DNA of 5,884 nt from Cyanobacteria bacterium HKST-UBA02 (GTDB lineage: Bacteria > Cyanobacteriota > Vampirovibrionia > Obscuribacterales > Obscuribacteraceae), in NCBI GenBank assembly GCA_020431945.1, contig JAGQHH010000297.1, forward strand, positions 1 through 5,884, in the 5' to 3' direction. The position numbers and the translations under genes were made by a program. Below are positions 1 through 5,884 of this stretch, in pieces. The first letter of the stretch is position 1. Each line of letters begins with the position of its first letter. A model generated the notes under the pieces. That model was given only the letters and a program-made list of their open reading frames with translations. It made no database searches and was not told the origin of the DNA.

Positions 1-604
1 CGAGCATCTTCACTCGGATGCGAAAATGGTCGAGTCTATAATCGTTTCCGGAGTCTGCCTGGCTTTGGTGGAATTTTCCGAGAAGACGTTCGTTGTGGAA
101 GCCGTCAAAGAAACCCTCGATAAGACGACCATCGGGGAGCTGGCCGTGGGGGATCCGGTAAATCTCGAGAAAGCCCTGAAGGTTTCGGATCGCCTGGGGG
201 GGCATCTGGTAAGCGGGCACGTGGATTGTGTGGCTTCTGTCAAAAGCATCGAGCTTCAGGGTGTATCGAAGCTGATCAAATTTTCACTTCCTTCGGTCTG
301 GTCTCCCTATTTCGTTCAAAAGGGATCCGTCACTGTGGCGGGGGTCTCTCTCACCGTGGTCGAGTGTCCGTCGATTAGCCCTGATTCATGTAACGCTGGC
401 AGTGGTGGCGATTTCTGGTTCAGTGTCGCTCTCATTCCACATACTCTGGCTGTGACGACCCTGGGCAGGCTGCAGGTCTCGGACCGGGTGAATATCGAGA
501 CGGATATGATTGCCCGCTATGTCATCCGGTTACTCGGAGATTCCTACCTGGAAAAGCTTAATAAAGATCGGGAATCTCTTCTAATTCATGAGAATGAAGG
601 CTAG
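1..604 (+). CDS. ribE: Riboflavin synthase (alpha chain), 5'-truncated by window edge
   Basis: Riboflavin synthase dismutates two 6,7-dimethyl-8-ribityllumazine molecules into riboflavin and the pyrimidinedione that RibH re-uses; it is cytosolic and normally a homotrimer of two-barrel subunits. The frame is open to the left edge, and the residues before the first ATG (base 26) already align with the first lumazine-binding barrel. That ATG is therefore internal, and about 25-30 N-terminal residues are probably missing; 200 codons are present. Barrel 1 shows SGVCLALVEF, KETLDKTTIGEL, VNLEKAL and GGHLVSGHVD. Barrel 2 shows the matching VAGVSLTVVE, SVALIPHTL, TTLGRLQVSDRVNIETD and MIARYV. Two oddities are visible. 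The usual NGxCLTV of barrel 1 reads SGVCLAL. An extra Ser/Gly/Asn-rich stretch of roughly ten residues (about bases 368-406) lies between the VSLTVVE strand and the FSVALIPHTL strand. The gene leads directly into ribBA after 36 bases. Family assignment is firm. Confidence 0.96.
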   Translation, partial: EHLHSDAKMVESIIVSGVCLALVEFSEKTFVVEAVKETLDKTTIGELAVGDPVNLEKALKVSDRLGGHLVSGHVDCVASVKSIELQGVSKLIKFSLPSVWSPYFVQKGSVTVAGVSLTVVECPSISPDSCNAGSGGDFWFSVALIPHTLAVTTLGRLQVSDRVNIETDMIARYVIRLLGDSYLEKLNKDRESLLIHENEG

Positions 605-630
605 ACTCATTGTCAAGCTATAGCTCAGCG

Positions 631-635
631 AGGAG
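631..635 (+). promoter_or_regulatory. Shine-Dalgarno of ribBA
   Basis: AGGAG stands five bases before the ATG at 641. It supports that start, which leaves a roughly 24-residue leader before the DHBP synthase domain begins at FSSVEEAI. Confidence 0.75.
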
Positions 636-640
636 ACACC

Positions 641-1969
641 ATGACGGTCGACAGGTCCTTGGATTGCGAGCCGGCGGTTGCCGGTAATCACACTGAAACA
701 TTCAGTGGAGACTTCAGCTCTGTCGAGGAAGCTATTGAAGACATAGCCCGAGGCAAATTCGTAGTTGTTGCCGACGATGAGGGCAGGGAAAATGAAGGCG
801 ATCTGATTTGTGCTGCTGAGCTGATCACTCCTGCGATGCTTAATTTTATGGTTACCGAGGCCCGGGGCTGGGTCTGCCTGTCGCTTACTGCCGAGAAAGC
901 CAGGCAGCTCAATCTGCCGATGATGGTGGAGGACAACACCGAGGCTCAGGGCACCGCTTTCACCGTTACCGTCGATGCCGATCCCAAGTTTGGTGTCAGT
1001 ACCGGTATCAGTGCCTACGACCGGGCTACGACGATTCGAGTGGCAGTCGATTCCATGGCCAAGCCTGACGATCTTCGCCGTCCGGGACATGTCTCCCCCC
1101 TGGTCGCTAGAGAAGGTGGGGTGCTTCGCCGGGCCGGGCATACCGAGGCTGCAGTCGATCTGGCAAGGCTTGCCGGTTTGAATCCGTCCGGGGTGATCTG
1201 CGAGATCATGAATGCTGATGGAACCATGTCCCGGGTGCCGCAACTCTTCGAGTTCGCCCGAAAACACAATCTCAAAGTCATCAATATCGCTCAACTGATC
1301 GCGTACAGGCTCAAGTCAGAGCGTTTTGTCGTGCGCGAGGCTGTTGCTAAGCTTCCTTCTGCATACGGTGATTTCAATGTTTATGCTTATCGCAATATCC
1401 TTGACGATAGCAACCATCTAGCTCTGGTGAAGGGCGATGTGACGAACAAGAACGATGTCCTGATCCGGGTTCATAGCGAGTGTCTTACCGGTGATGTGTT
1501 CGCCAGCCTGCGCTGTGATTGCGGACCCCAGCTCGAGGCTGGCATGGCTATGATCGCCGCCGAAGATTATGGAGTCCTGGTTTATCTCCGTCAGGAAGGC
1601 AGGGGAATCGGGCTGCTCAATAAGATCAAGGCCTATGACCTCCAGGACGGTGGTCAGGACACTGTTCAGGCTAACGAGTCTCTCGGTTTCAAGCCCGATT
1701 TGCGCGATTATGGGGTGGGTGCCCAGATCCTCTGCGATCTCGGGCTTTCCTCGGTGCGAATCATCACCAATAACCCCAGAAAGATTGTCGGTCTCGAGGG
1801 TTATGGTCTGAATGTCACCGGCCGGGTCGCTATGCCTCCGGCTTGCAACAGCCACAATCTTGGCTATCTGGTCACCAAGAAAGAGAAGATGGGGCACTGG
1901 CTCGACGGATTGCAGCAGGAAAGACTGGTTGAGAAAACTGAACTGAAGACAGAACTGAAAAAAGGATAG
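641..1969 (+). CDS. ribBA: Bifunctional 3,4-dihydroxy-2-butanone-4-phosphate synthase / GTP cyclohydrolase II
   Basis: This 442-residue cytosolic enzyme supplies both entry points of riboflavin synthesis. The N-terminal RibB half (about 25-225) converts ribulose 5-phosphate to the four-carbon unit plus formate. The C-terminal RibA half (about 230-425) opens GTP to the diaminopyrimidine. RibB evidence: the acidic metal/substrate loop [10 protein letters not shown] (45-54), [12 protein letters not shown] (122-133), RPGH (147-150), [19 protein letters not shown] (157-175, with the active-site His167) and [12 protein letters not shown] (187-198). RibA evidence: SECLTGD with RCDCG, giving the three zinc-binding cysteines C281, C292 and C294; [20 protein letters not shown] (315-334); [10 protein letters not shown]; and [15 protein letters not shown] (376-390). 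Both halves keep their key residues, so both activities are expected. Small departures are DDEGREN for the commoner DDEDREN and PGHVSPL for PGHVFPL. The tail carries a short TELK-TELK repeat. The length is a little over the usual 400-odd residues because of the leader and tail. It sits in an operon with ribE and ribH. Confidence 0.98.
   Translation: MTVDRSLDCEPAVAGNHTETFSGDFSSVEEAIEDIARGKFVVVADDEGRENEGDLICAAELITPAMLNFMVTEARGWVCLSLTAEKARQLNLPMMVEDNTEAQGTAFTVTVDADPKFGVSTGISAYDRATTIRVAVDSMAKPDDLRRPGHVSPLVAREGGVLRRAGHTEAAVDLARLAGLNPSGVICEIMNADGTMSRVPQLFEFARKHNLKVINIAQLIAYRLKSERFVVREAVAKLPSAYGDFNVYAYRNILDDSNHLALVKGDVTNKNDVLIRVHSECLTGDVFASLRCDCGPQLEAGMAMIAAEDYGVLVYLRQEGRGIGLLNKIKAYDLQDGGQDTVQANESLGFKPDLRDYGVGAQILCDLGLSSVRIITNNPRKIVGLEGYGLNVTGRVAMPPACNSHNLGYLVTKKEKMGHWLDGLQQERLVEKTELKTELKKG
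1961..1966 (+). promoter_or_regulatory. Shine-Dalgarno of ribH, abutting the ribBA stop codon
   Basis: AAAGGA is followed directly by the ribBA stop TAG (1967-1969) and lies seven bases before the ribH ATG at 1974. The ribH ribosome site is thus inside the end of ribBA, an arrangement that suits translational coupling. Coupling itself is inferred. Confidence 0.75.
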
Positions 1970-1973
1970 CGAA

Positions 1974-2480
1974 ATGACTGCAGAGACACCGAATGTGATT
2001 GAAGGCCGCCTGATCGGGACCGGACTCCGTTTTGCCGTGGTGGTGAGCCGATTCAACGACTTCATTACCAAGCAGCTGCTCGACGGCTGTGTTGACACTC
2101 TCAAGCGTCACGGAGTCGAGGCCGGTCATATCGATGTGATCTGGTGTCCGGGAGCCTTCGAGATTCCCCTGGTAGCTCGCAAGGCTTGCGAGACCGGTCT
2201 CTATAATGCAGTCATTTGTCTGGGTGCCGTCATCCGCGGTGCCACGCCCCACTTCGATCATGTCGCAGGACAGAATGCCTCGGGAATCGCATCGGCCGGT
2301 CTCGATTCGGGCGTGCCCACCATTTACGGAGTGCTCACCACCGAAACCATCGAGCAGGCCATCGAGCGAGCCGGAACGAAGGCTGGAAACAAAGGCGCGG
2401 ATGCTGCCATTGCCGCTGTCGAGATGGTCAACCTCTTGAGCAGTCTCAGCCGGCGGGCTGAGCACTCGAAGAGCAAATAG
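1974..2480 (+). CDS. ribH: 6,7-dimethyl-8-ribityllumazine synthase
   Basis: RibH condenses the pyrimidinedione with the four-carbon phosphate made by the RibB half of RibBA, giving lumazine, the substrate of RibE. Members assemble as pentamers or 60-subunit cytosolic capsids. At 168 residues the length is typical. Motifs appear in family order: [10 protein letters not shown] (RFN at 26-28, pyrimidine site), [10 protein letters not shown] (57-66), [14 protein letters not shown] (84-97, with the catalytic His at 93), and [16 protein letters not shown] (119-134) followed by [11 protein letters not shown], where the ERAG arginine is the expected phosphate ligand. The start is fixed by a good Shine-Dalgarno and by a short N-terminal arm of normal length. 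Only four bases separate it from ribBA. It ends 18 bases from the stop of the convergent protease gene, with no strong intrinsic terminator between them. No key residue is missing. Confidence 0.98.
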   Translation: MTAETPNVIEGRLIGTGLRFAVVVSRFNDFITKQLLDGCVDTLKRHGVEAGHIDVIWCPGAFEIPLVARKACETGLYNAVICLGAVIRGATPHFDHVAGQNASGIASAGLDSGVPTIYGVLTTETIEQAIERAGTKAGNKGADAAIAAVEMVNLLSSLSRRAEHSKSK

Positions 2481-2505
2481 CCCAGAGCGCAAATAAGCTC
2501 ATTCG
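2467..2505. terminator. Weak inverted repeat spanning the convergent ribH / protease stop codons
   Basis: CGAAGAGC (2467-2474) can pair with GCTC-A-TTCG (2497-2505): eight base pairs with one bulged A and a 22-base loop covering most of the intergenic gap. Neither strand has a U-run after it, so it is not a canonical intrinsic terminator. It is listed only because it is the best candidate signal at this tail-to-tail junction. Confidence 0.2.
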
Positions 2506-3764
2506 AAGATAATCACATTGCGGGTCGGGTCGATGGTGTATTTCAGACCTGATAGAAATGTCTGACCGAGAAGGGGCCTGGTAAATCTGGAATTGATCAT
2601 GATCGCGGCTCCGACATTGTGTTTGTCTATCGGACCGAGGCTGACGGTGTCGACATAGAACTGGAAGCCCTGTTTCTGCCCGCCCACGCCTTCTGCCTGG
2701 CTAGAGCGGGCGCTGGTGGGACGGTTGAGACCGCATCCCGCCAGATGCCGGTCCGCGAAAGATAGAGCATTCGCTCCTGTGTCGAAGAACATCTCGCATT
2801 CCCGACCGTTTATCTTTACGGTTACGACTATATTGTTGCCCTCTCTGAAAAAGGGAACCTCGTTATCGGCAAGGGCTCCTTTCGGGCGCCCGGAGGCCTT
2901 CTTGCCGTCTGTCTTTTTGAAGCGGAGGATCTGGTTCTTGTCGTCGATTTCGCAGATGAAGTCCTGGAAGAAGTTCTGACCGAGAAGCGGGATGTTCTCG
3001 AAGGCGAAGGGATCGGTCTTCATGGCCTTGCTTTTCTCTTCGATATAGATCGGCGTAGTCCGGGAGAGGTTGCCGATTTCGATAGTGACCAGACCGGCGC
3101 TTGTCCTGATCTCGCCTCCTACTCCATCGATCTTCATGCCCGGGGAATTGCCTCTTTCTGGCTTGATTCCCATGGCATCGAGCCAGATTCGCCGGCAATA
3201 TGTGACACCAGCACCGGTATCGAGCATCATCTCAGTGGACACCCCGTTCACCTTCACCGGCACCAGCATGTGGCCGCTGATGGATTTCTTGTACTTCACC
3301 GAGACTTCTTCCGGGAGCTTGCTGTAAGAGTCCCGGCCTTCCGCCTTTATGGACTCGATGGCTTCCTGGTGTTTCTTCCTCAGGTCCGGATCGATCTTGA
3401 GCATGAAGTTCAGGGCCAGGCGAGCCACTTTCGAGTGCGGATAATTGTTGATCACCCTCGTGTAAGCTGCTTTCGCCTGCTCCATCTTGCCCAGATGGTG
3501 GTAGCAGAGAGCTTCGTAATAAGCGCTGTTGGCCTCGTTGTCGCCATTGTTTCTGGCTTTTTCGAAAAGCGCGAGAGCGCCGCTGTAATCACGCTTCTCG
3601 AAAAGACTGACCGCCTGATTGTATTCGGAAGCCTGTGCCGGCAGAACAGTCAGGAAAAAGCATGTGAATGAAAGAACCGTCAGGAATCTCACCGCGATAG
3701 ATCCGACCGCTAAATGGACGATCCTGGGAGTACCGGCAATCGGATAGGAGTTGGATGGTCTCAT
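2499..3764 (-). CDS. Exported TPR protein with two tandem retropepsin-like aspartic protease domains
   Basis: A 421-residue protein. Its N-terminus has a hydrophobic segment (about 27-41, FLTVLSFTCFFLTVL) followed by PAQASE, which reads as a Sec signal peptide cleaved after about residue 45; export to periplasm or outside is expected. Two TPR-like helical pairs follow (about 46-113). Two related aspartic protease units come next. Unit 1 (about 163-285) has VPVKVNG, LDTGAG (DTG 182-184), GVGGE (215-219) and PLLGQNFF (259-266). Unit 2 (about 303-421) has VTVKING, FDTGAN (DTG 328-330), GVGGQ (359-363) and PLLGQTFL (397-404). The matching order shows an internal duplication with both catalytic aspartates kept. 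Retropepsin-type domains usually need two copies to form one active site, so a single-chain pseudo-dimer is plausible (inference). Substrate is unknown. The ATG lies 11 bases after the SDR-SCP2 stop and has no visible Shine-Dalgarno. A GTG at codon 25 (bases 3690-3692) would give a more classical signal peptide starting VRFLTV, so the true start is uncertain. Confidence 0.88.
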   Translation of the reverse strand: MRPSNSYPIAGTPRIVHLAVGSIAVRFLTVLSFTCFFLTVLPAQASEYNQAVSLFEKRDYSGALALFEKARNNGDNEANSAYYEALCYHHLGKMEQAKAAYTRVINNYPHSKVARLALNFMLKIDPDLRKKHQEAIESIKAEGRDSYSKLPEEVSVKYKKSISGHMLVPVKVNGVSTEMMLDTGAGVTYCRRIWLDAMGIKPERGNSPGMKIDGVGGEIRTSAGLVTIEIGNLSRTTPIYIEEKSKAMKTDPFAFENIPLLGQNFFQDFICEIDDKNQILRFKKTDGKKASGRPKGALADNEVPFFREGNNIVVTVKINGRECEMFFDTGANALSFADRHLAGCGLNRPTSARSSQAEGVGGQKQGFQFYVDTVSLGPIDKHNVGAAIMINSRFTRPLLGQTFLSGLKYTIDPTRNVIIFE

Positions 3765-3775
3765 GGTCGGAGCAA

Positions 3776-5260
3776 TCAGGCCTGGCTCTCCGCCTTGCTC
3801 AGGTGCTCTTTCGTGAGGGGATGCTCTTTCAGGAAACGCTCCACCAGGCTGGTGACTTTCATGGTCTCTATAATCGGCCCTTTTACTTCGACTTCTCTCA
3901 AAAGCAGGGCCCGATGCAGAGGAAGCTTGCTCTGCACGAGACGGAGCAAGGTTTTGCCGGTGAGGATGAAACAGACCTTGGGCCGGCCTGCTTCCGGGGC
4001 CAGGCGCTGGGCGGTACTCTCGCCTCCCTGGTTTTTCAGGACGAAGGCTAGATCGCTAGCTTCTTTGAGCTGGAAACCAATTTCCTGACCGGCGGTAATT
4101 GCCTTGTCCATGAGACCGCCGGTATTGAGTAGCCCCGGCAGGAATTCCTCGAAATAATATCTGATCACACTGTCCGAGTAGGCGATGGTCTGATCGTCAC
4201 CGAGACCCGGTCTGGACCTGGGCTCTCCCCAGTTGTTCTCCCGGGCGCGCTCGATGACCTTTTCAAAGTAGGCGCGATCTGCTTTCACCGGAGGAACATG
4301 ATAGCGTCCGGCGACCTCGAAGAGGTTGCGAGTGCTCACTTGAATTTCGTCGTTGAGGAGCTTTTTCAAAGTGGCTGGCAGATCGAGCGCGTCTTCTTCC
4401 TGGCATTCCACGGACTCGAGACCGGATGCACTGGCGGCGTTCGGCAGCCACTCGCGATTGAGAGCGGGATTGGTGGCTACCAGATTGAGAACGCGCGGGC
4501 GCTCGCTGTCCTCGAGATAGCGCCAGAACACATAGGTAGCCATATCCACCGGCATGAACCAGAAAACCGAGTCCGGTCTGAAGCTGAGAGCCAGTCTCAT
4601 GCCGCCTTCAGGCTTGCCTGCGTCATTCATTTTCTTGAGAAGAGGATAGAGTCCCGTGTGGCTGGCTGTGATACCATCTTCAGTGGCGCCGCAAAGAATC
4701 GGCATGCGCACCAGGTACCATGGTGCTTCGCAGCCCGAGAGCTCCAGAAGGAGTTTGTTCTCATATTGCTGACAAATGCTTTCCCAGTTGCTGGCAGGCT
4801 TGCGACGCTCGAATTCGAATTGCTCCGGAACTACGCCGTCTTGTTGCACACCTCCGAAAATAGACGAGATGATGAACAGTGGAGTTTCCTTGTTCTGAGC
4901 AACCACTTCGGCTAGCTCGGTCACTGACCAGGGAGCTCGAGGCGCTCTGGATTCATCGTAGTTGGGCGGCATTCCGGCAAAAATAACTGCATCGTATCTG
5001 GTGGCGCCGCCGGGTTCCTGTTTGTCGATAATCTTGAATCGATCCTGGAAGGCTTTGGTTTTGTCACGACCGCCGAAGGACTCCTCGAGGGCGGCCAGGG
5101 CCGATGACTTGAGGTCCAGGGGTGACATGGAAAATAGATTCAACGACGACTTCGCGGCAATATGAACATTCCAGCCCTTCTTGACGAGCCAGGCGGTAAG
5201 TGGGCCGGTGAAACTGGATACCGGACCCCAGAGATAAGCTATTTTTTGAGACGTTGACAT
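3776..5260 (-). CDS. SDR-like Rossmann protein fused to C-terminal SCP2 (sterol carrier-like) domain
   Basis: A 494-residue protein with no signal peptide, probably cytosolic. The first 270 or so residues follow the extended/atypical SDR plan: a beta strand with a loop and helix at KIAYLWGPVSSFTGPLTAWL (6-25), YDAVIFAG (89-96), FIISSIFGG (129-137, active-site-type Ser), YENKLLLE (166-173), YLVRMPILCG (182-191), FMPVDMATYVFWRYLE (235-250) and VLNLVATNP (257-265). The dinucleotide loop reads GPVSSFTG rather than TGxxGxxG. The Tyr/Lys pair is spaced YxxK, not YxxxK. A helical region (about 285-380) follows. The last hundred residues, IGFQLKEASDLAFVLKNQGG (394-413) through VCFILTGKTLLRLVQSKLPL (429-448), LREVEVKGP and MKVTSLVERFL, resemble SCP2 lipid-binding domains. 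A lipid- or isoprenoid-handling role is possible, but the reaction is unknown and redox activity is uncertain. A weak GAGAG (5269-5273) lies eight bases before the ATG. The protease gene follows 11 bases after the stop. Confidence 0.8.
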   Translation of the reverse strand: MSTSQKIAYLWGPVSSFTGPLTAWLVKKGWNVHIAAKSSLNLFSMSPLDLKSSALAALEESFGGRDKTKAFQDRFKIIDKQEPGGATRYDAVIFAGMPPNYDESRAPRAPWSVTELAEVVAQNKETPLFIISSIFGGVQQDGVVPEQFEFERRKPASNWESICQQYENKLLLELSGCEAPWYLVRMPILCGATEDGITASHTGLYPLLKKMNDAGKPEGGMRLALSFRPDSVFWFMPVDMATYVFWRYLEDSERPRVLNLVATNPALNREWLPNAASASGLESVECQEEDALDLPATLKKLLNDEIQVSTRNLFEVAGRYHVPPVKADRAYFEKVIERARENNWGEPRSRPGLGDDQTIAYSDSVIRYYFEEFLPGLLNTGGLMDKAITAGQEIGFQLKEASDLAFVLKNQGGESTAQRLAPEAGRPKVCFILTGKTLLRLVQSKLPLHRALLLREVEVKGPIIETMKVTSLVERFLKEHPLTKEHLSKAESQA

Positions 5261-5304
5261 AGGATTTGCTCTCGGTGAGGAGCGCTGCTTAGTGGCAAAA
5301 GAGT

Positions 5305-5310
5305 ATTTTA
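5305..5310 (-). promoter_or_regulatory. Possible -10 element upstream of the SDR-SCP2 gene
   Basis: Reading the minus strand, TAAAAT at 5310-5305 lies about 45 bases before the ATG at 5260, inside an AT-rich patch of the intergenic region. No recognisable -35 hexamer stands 17 bases upstream (GCCGGA is there). This is a weak call based on one hexamer and position. Confidence 0.22.
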
Positions 5311-5318
5311 CAATCAGA

Positions 5319-5340
5319 AAGCCCCTATCCGGCTTCTTTT
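5319..5340. terminator. Short hairpin with T-run on the + strand, intergenic
   Basis: AAGCC (5319-5323) pairs with GGCTT (5331-5335) around a seven-base loop and is followed on the + strand by CTTTT. In the minus direction, which is the direction of both flanking genes, only TTTCTG-like sequence follows the stem, so it would be a poor terminator for the RDD gene. The stem is only five base pairs and may be chance. Confidence 0.2.
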
Positions 5341-5347
5341 AAGGACT

Positions 5348-5409
5348 GGATTCAGATCCTGAAATCTGTCGTCAAGTGGAAGGGCTTCCAGCAGAACGGC
5401 TTCAAGCCG
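5348..5409. repeat. Cluster of three small inverted repeats between the RDD and SDR-SCP2 genes
   Basis: Three separate palindromic elements lie side by side in this 62-base stretch. The first is GATTCAG-ATC-CTGAAATC (5349-5366, seven pairs with one bulged A). The second is TGGAAGGGCTTCCA (5377-5390, perfect six-base arms around GG, so more likely an operator-like dyad than an RNA hairpin). The third is CGGCT-TCA-AGCCG (5397-5409), which begins five bases after the RDD stop codon in the minus direction. They could be transcript-end structures, operator sites or chance. Confidence 0.4.
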
Positions 5410-5414
5410 AGGGA

Positions 5415-5884
5415 TCAGGCGCGCCCCAGGGGATTAGAGAAGTCCATCTCTGAATCGACCACGACGCTTCCTGCCAGCTGGTCCCCGAACCGTCTGCCAT
5501 CACCGGTCTTGAATGTGAGATATCCCTCGAAAGGAAAGACCAGGACAATATAGATGGTGCAGCCGATATTGACGGCGGTGGTAATCAAGCCGTTGATCTC
5601 GGCCCCCAGGGGAAGAACTGCCAGGGTGTACTGAACGAGCTGCTGAATGATAAAAGGCACGAAAAAGACGATGTTTCTCTTCAGTCCCTGGGCTATGGAA
5701 ACAGGCTGCCCTGTGCCGGCATCGACTACCTGCAAGCCCATGAGATTCTTGCCTATTCCCCGGCCCTGGTAAAGACTGTCCCGGAGCAGAAGAATAATCA
5801 GGATGATCGTGCTCAAAGAGAAAACCTGTGAAAATCCCGGGACCAGAAGCCCAATCATGCTCGACACGGCCTGGAGAAGGGTGC
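5415..5884 (-). CDS. RDD-family integral membrane protein, 5'-truncated by window edge
   Basis: About 156 codons are present and the minus-strand frame stays open to the right edge. The GTG at 5867-5865 is therefore probably internal, and the first RDD helix, with the family's leading Arg and first Asp, lies outside the window. Numbering from that GTG: a hydrophobic segment (about 2-28) leads to the family loop RDSLYQGRGIGKNLMGLQVVD (29-49), then TGQP and LKRN. Two more membrane segments follow (about 65-87 and 94-117), with a C-terminal RRFGDQLAGSVVVD (125-138) matching the conserved GD-containing end of RDD domains. The protein is an inner-membrane protein; the biochemical role of RDD domains is mostly unknown, with ion/solute transport proposed for some. 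It reads in the same direction as the SDR-SCP2 gene, 154 bases upstream of it, so cotranscription is possible but unsupported. Confidence 0.87.
   Translation of the reverse strand, partial: TLLQAVSSMIGLLVPGFSQVFSLSTIILIILLLRDSLYQGRGIGKNLMGLQVVDAGTGQPVSIAQGLKRNIVFFVPFIIQQLVQYTLAVLPLGAEINGLITTAVNIGCTIYIVLVFPFEGYLTFKTGDGRRFGDQLAGSVVVDSEMDFSNPLGRA

Noticed and set aside
26..28. ATG at 26 as the start of ribE
   Set aside because: The in-frame codons before it continue the first barrel without a stop, and a start here would delete the family's MFTGII-type N-terminus, so the gene begins outside the window.
605..640. Possible FMN riboswitch or promoter before ribBA
   Set aside because: The gap is only 36 bases, far too short for the aptamer, and holds just a Shine-Dalgarno; any such control would lie upstream of the window.
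581..1294. Long minus-strand open frame (237 codons) opposite ribBA
   Set aside because: It lies fully antisense to a strongly conserved coding region and has no recognisable domain; it is a by-product of codon bias in the + strand gene.
1418..2104. Minus-strand open frame of 228 codons across the ribBA/ribH junction
   Set aside because: It is antisense to two confirmed genes and its product shows no family motif.
1872..2492. Minus-strand open frame of 206 codons opposite ribH
   Set aside because: It mirrors ribH codons and has no domain signature.
3270..3671. Plus-strand open frame opposite the TPR/protease gene
   Set aside because: It lies antisense to a gene with clear TPR and DTG motifs; no independent support.
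4298..4915. Plus-strand open frame of 205 codons opposite the SDR-SCP2 gene
   Set aside because: The minus-strand frame is longer, unbroken and carries SDR and SCP2 landmarks; the plus-strand product looks like nothing known.
5865..5867. GTG as the start of the RDD protein
   Set aside because: The frame is open to the window edge, and the expected first RDD helix is missing if translation begins here.

Overview
The window looks like ordinary chromosomal DNA from a free-living bacterium with moderate GC content. It has a signal-peptide-bearing exported protein and compact, mostly Shine-Dalgarno-led genes. The combination of a fused ribBA, a TPR/retropepsin-like protease and an SDR-SCP2 fusion reminds me of deep-branching, poorly cultured lineages such as the non-photosynthetic relatives of Cyanobacteria (Obscuribacterales-type). 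That is an impression from protein style, not a demonstrated placement. No mobile element, tRNA, rRNA, CRISPR array or phage gene is visible.

Left half (1-2480, + strand): three consecutive riboflavin biosynthesis genes. They are the 3' part of ribE (riboflavin synthase, cut by the window edge), ribBA (bifunctional DHBP synthase / GTP cyclohydrolase II) and ribH (lumazine synthase). The gaps are 36 and 4 bases, so they almost certainly form one transcript. Together they supply the GTP-opening step, the four-carbon donor, the condensation to lumazine and the final dismutation to riboflavin. The deaminase/reductase (ribD) is not in the window and may lie upstream.

Right half (2499-5884, - strand): three genes read toward the rib operon and meet it tail to tail with an 18-base gap. 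In transcription order they are a 5'-truncated RDD-family membrane protein, an SDR-like (Rossmann) protein fused to a C-terminal SCP2 lipid-binding-like domain, and an exported protein with TPRs followed by two tandem retropepsin-like aspartic protease domains. The SDR-SCP2 and protease genes are 11 bases apart and probably cotranscribed. The RDD gene is separated from them by 154 bases that hold several short inverted repeats and a possible promoter.

The most unusual items are the tandem DTG/DTG protease, which could fold as a single-chain retropepsin pseudo-dimer with a TPR head, and the SDR-SCP2 fusion, whose cofactor and catalytic motifs depart from the SDR consensus. No function linking the three minus-strand genes can be proved from sequence alone.
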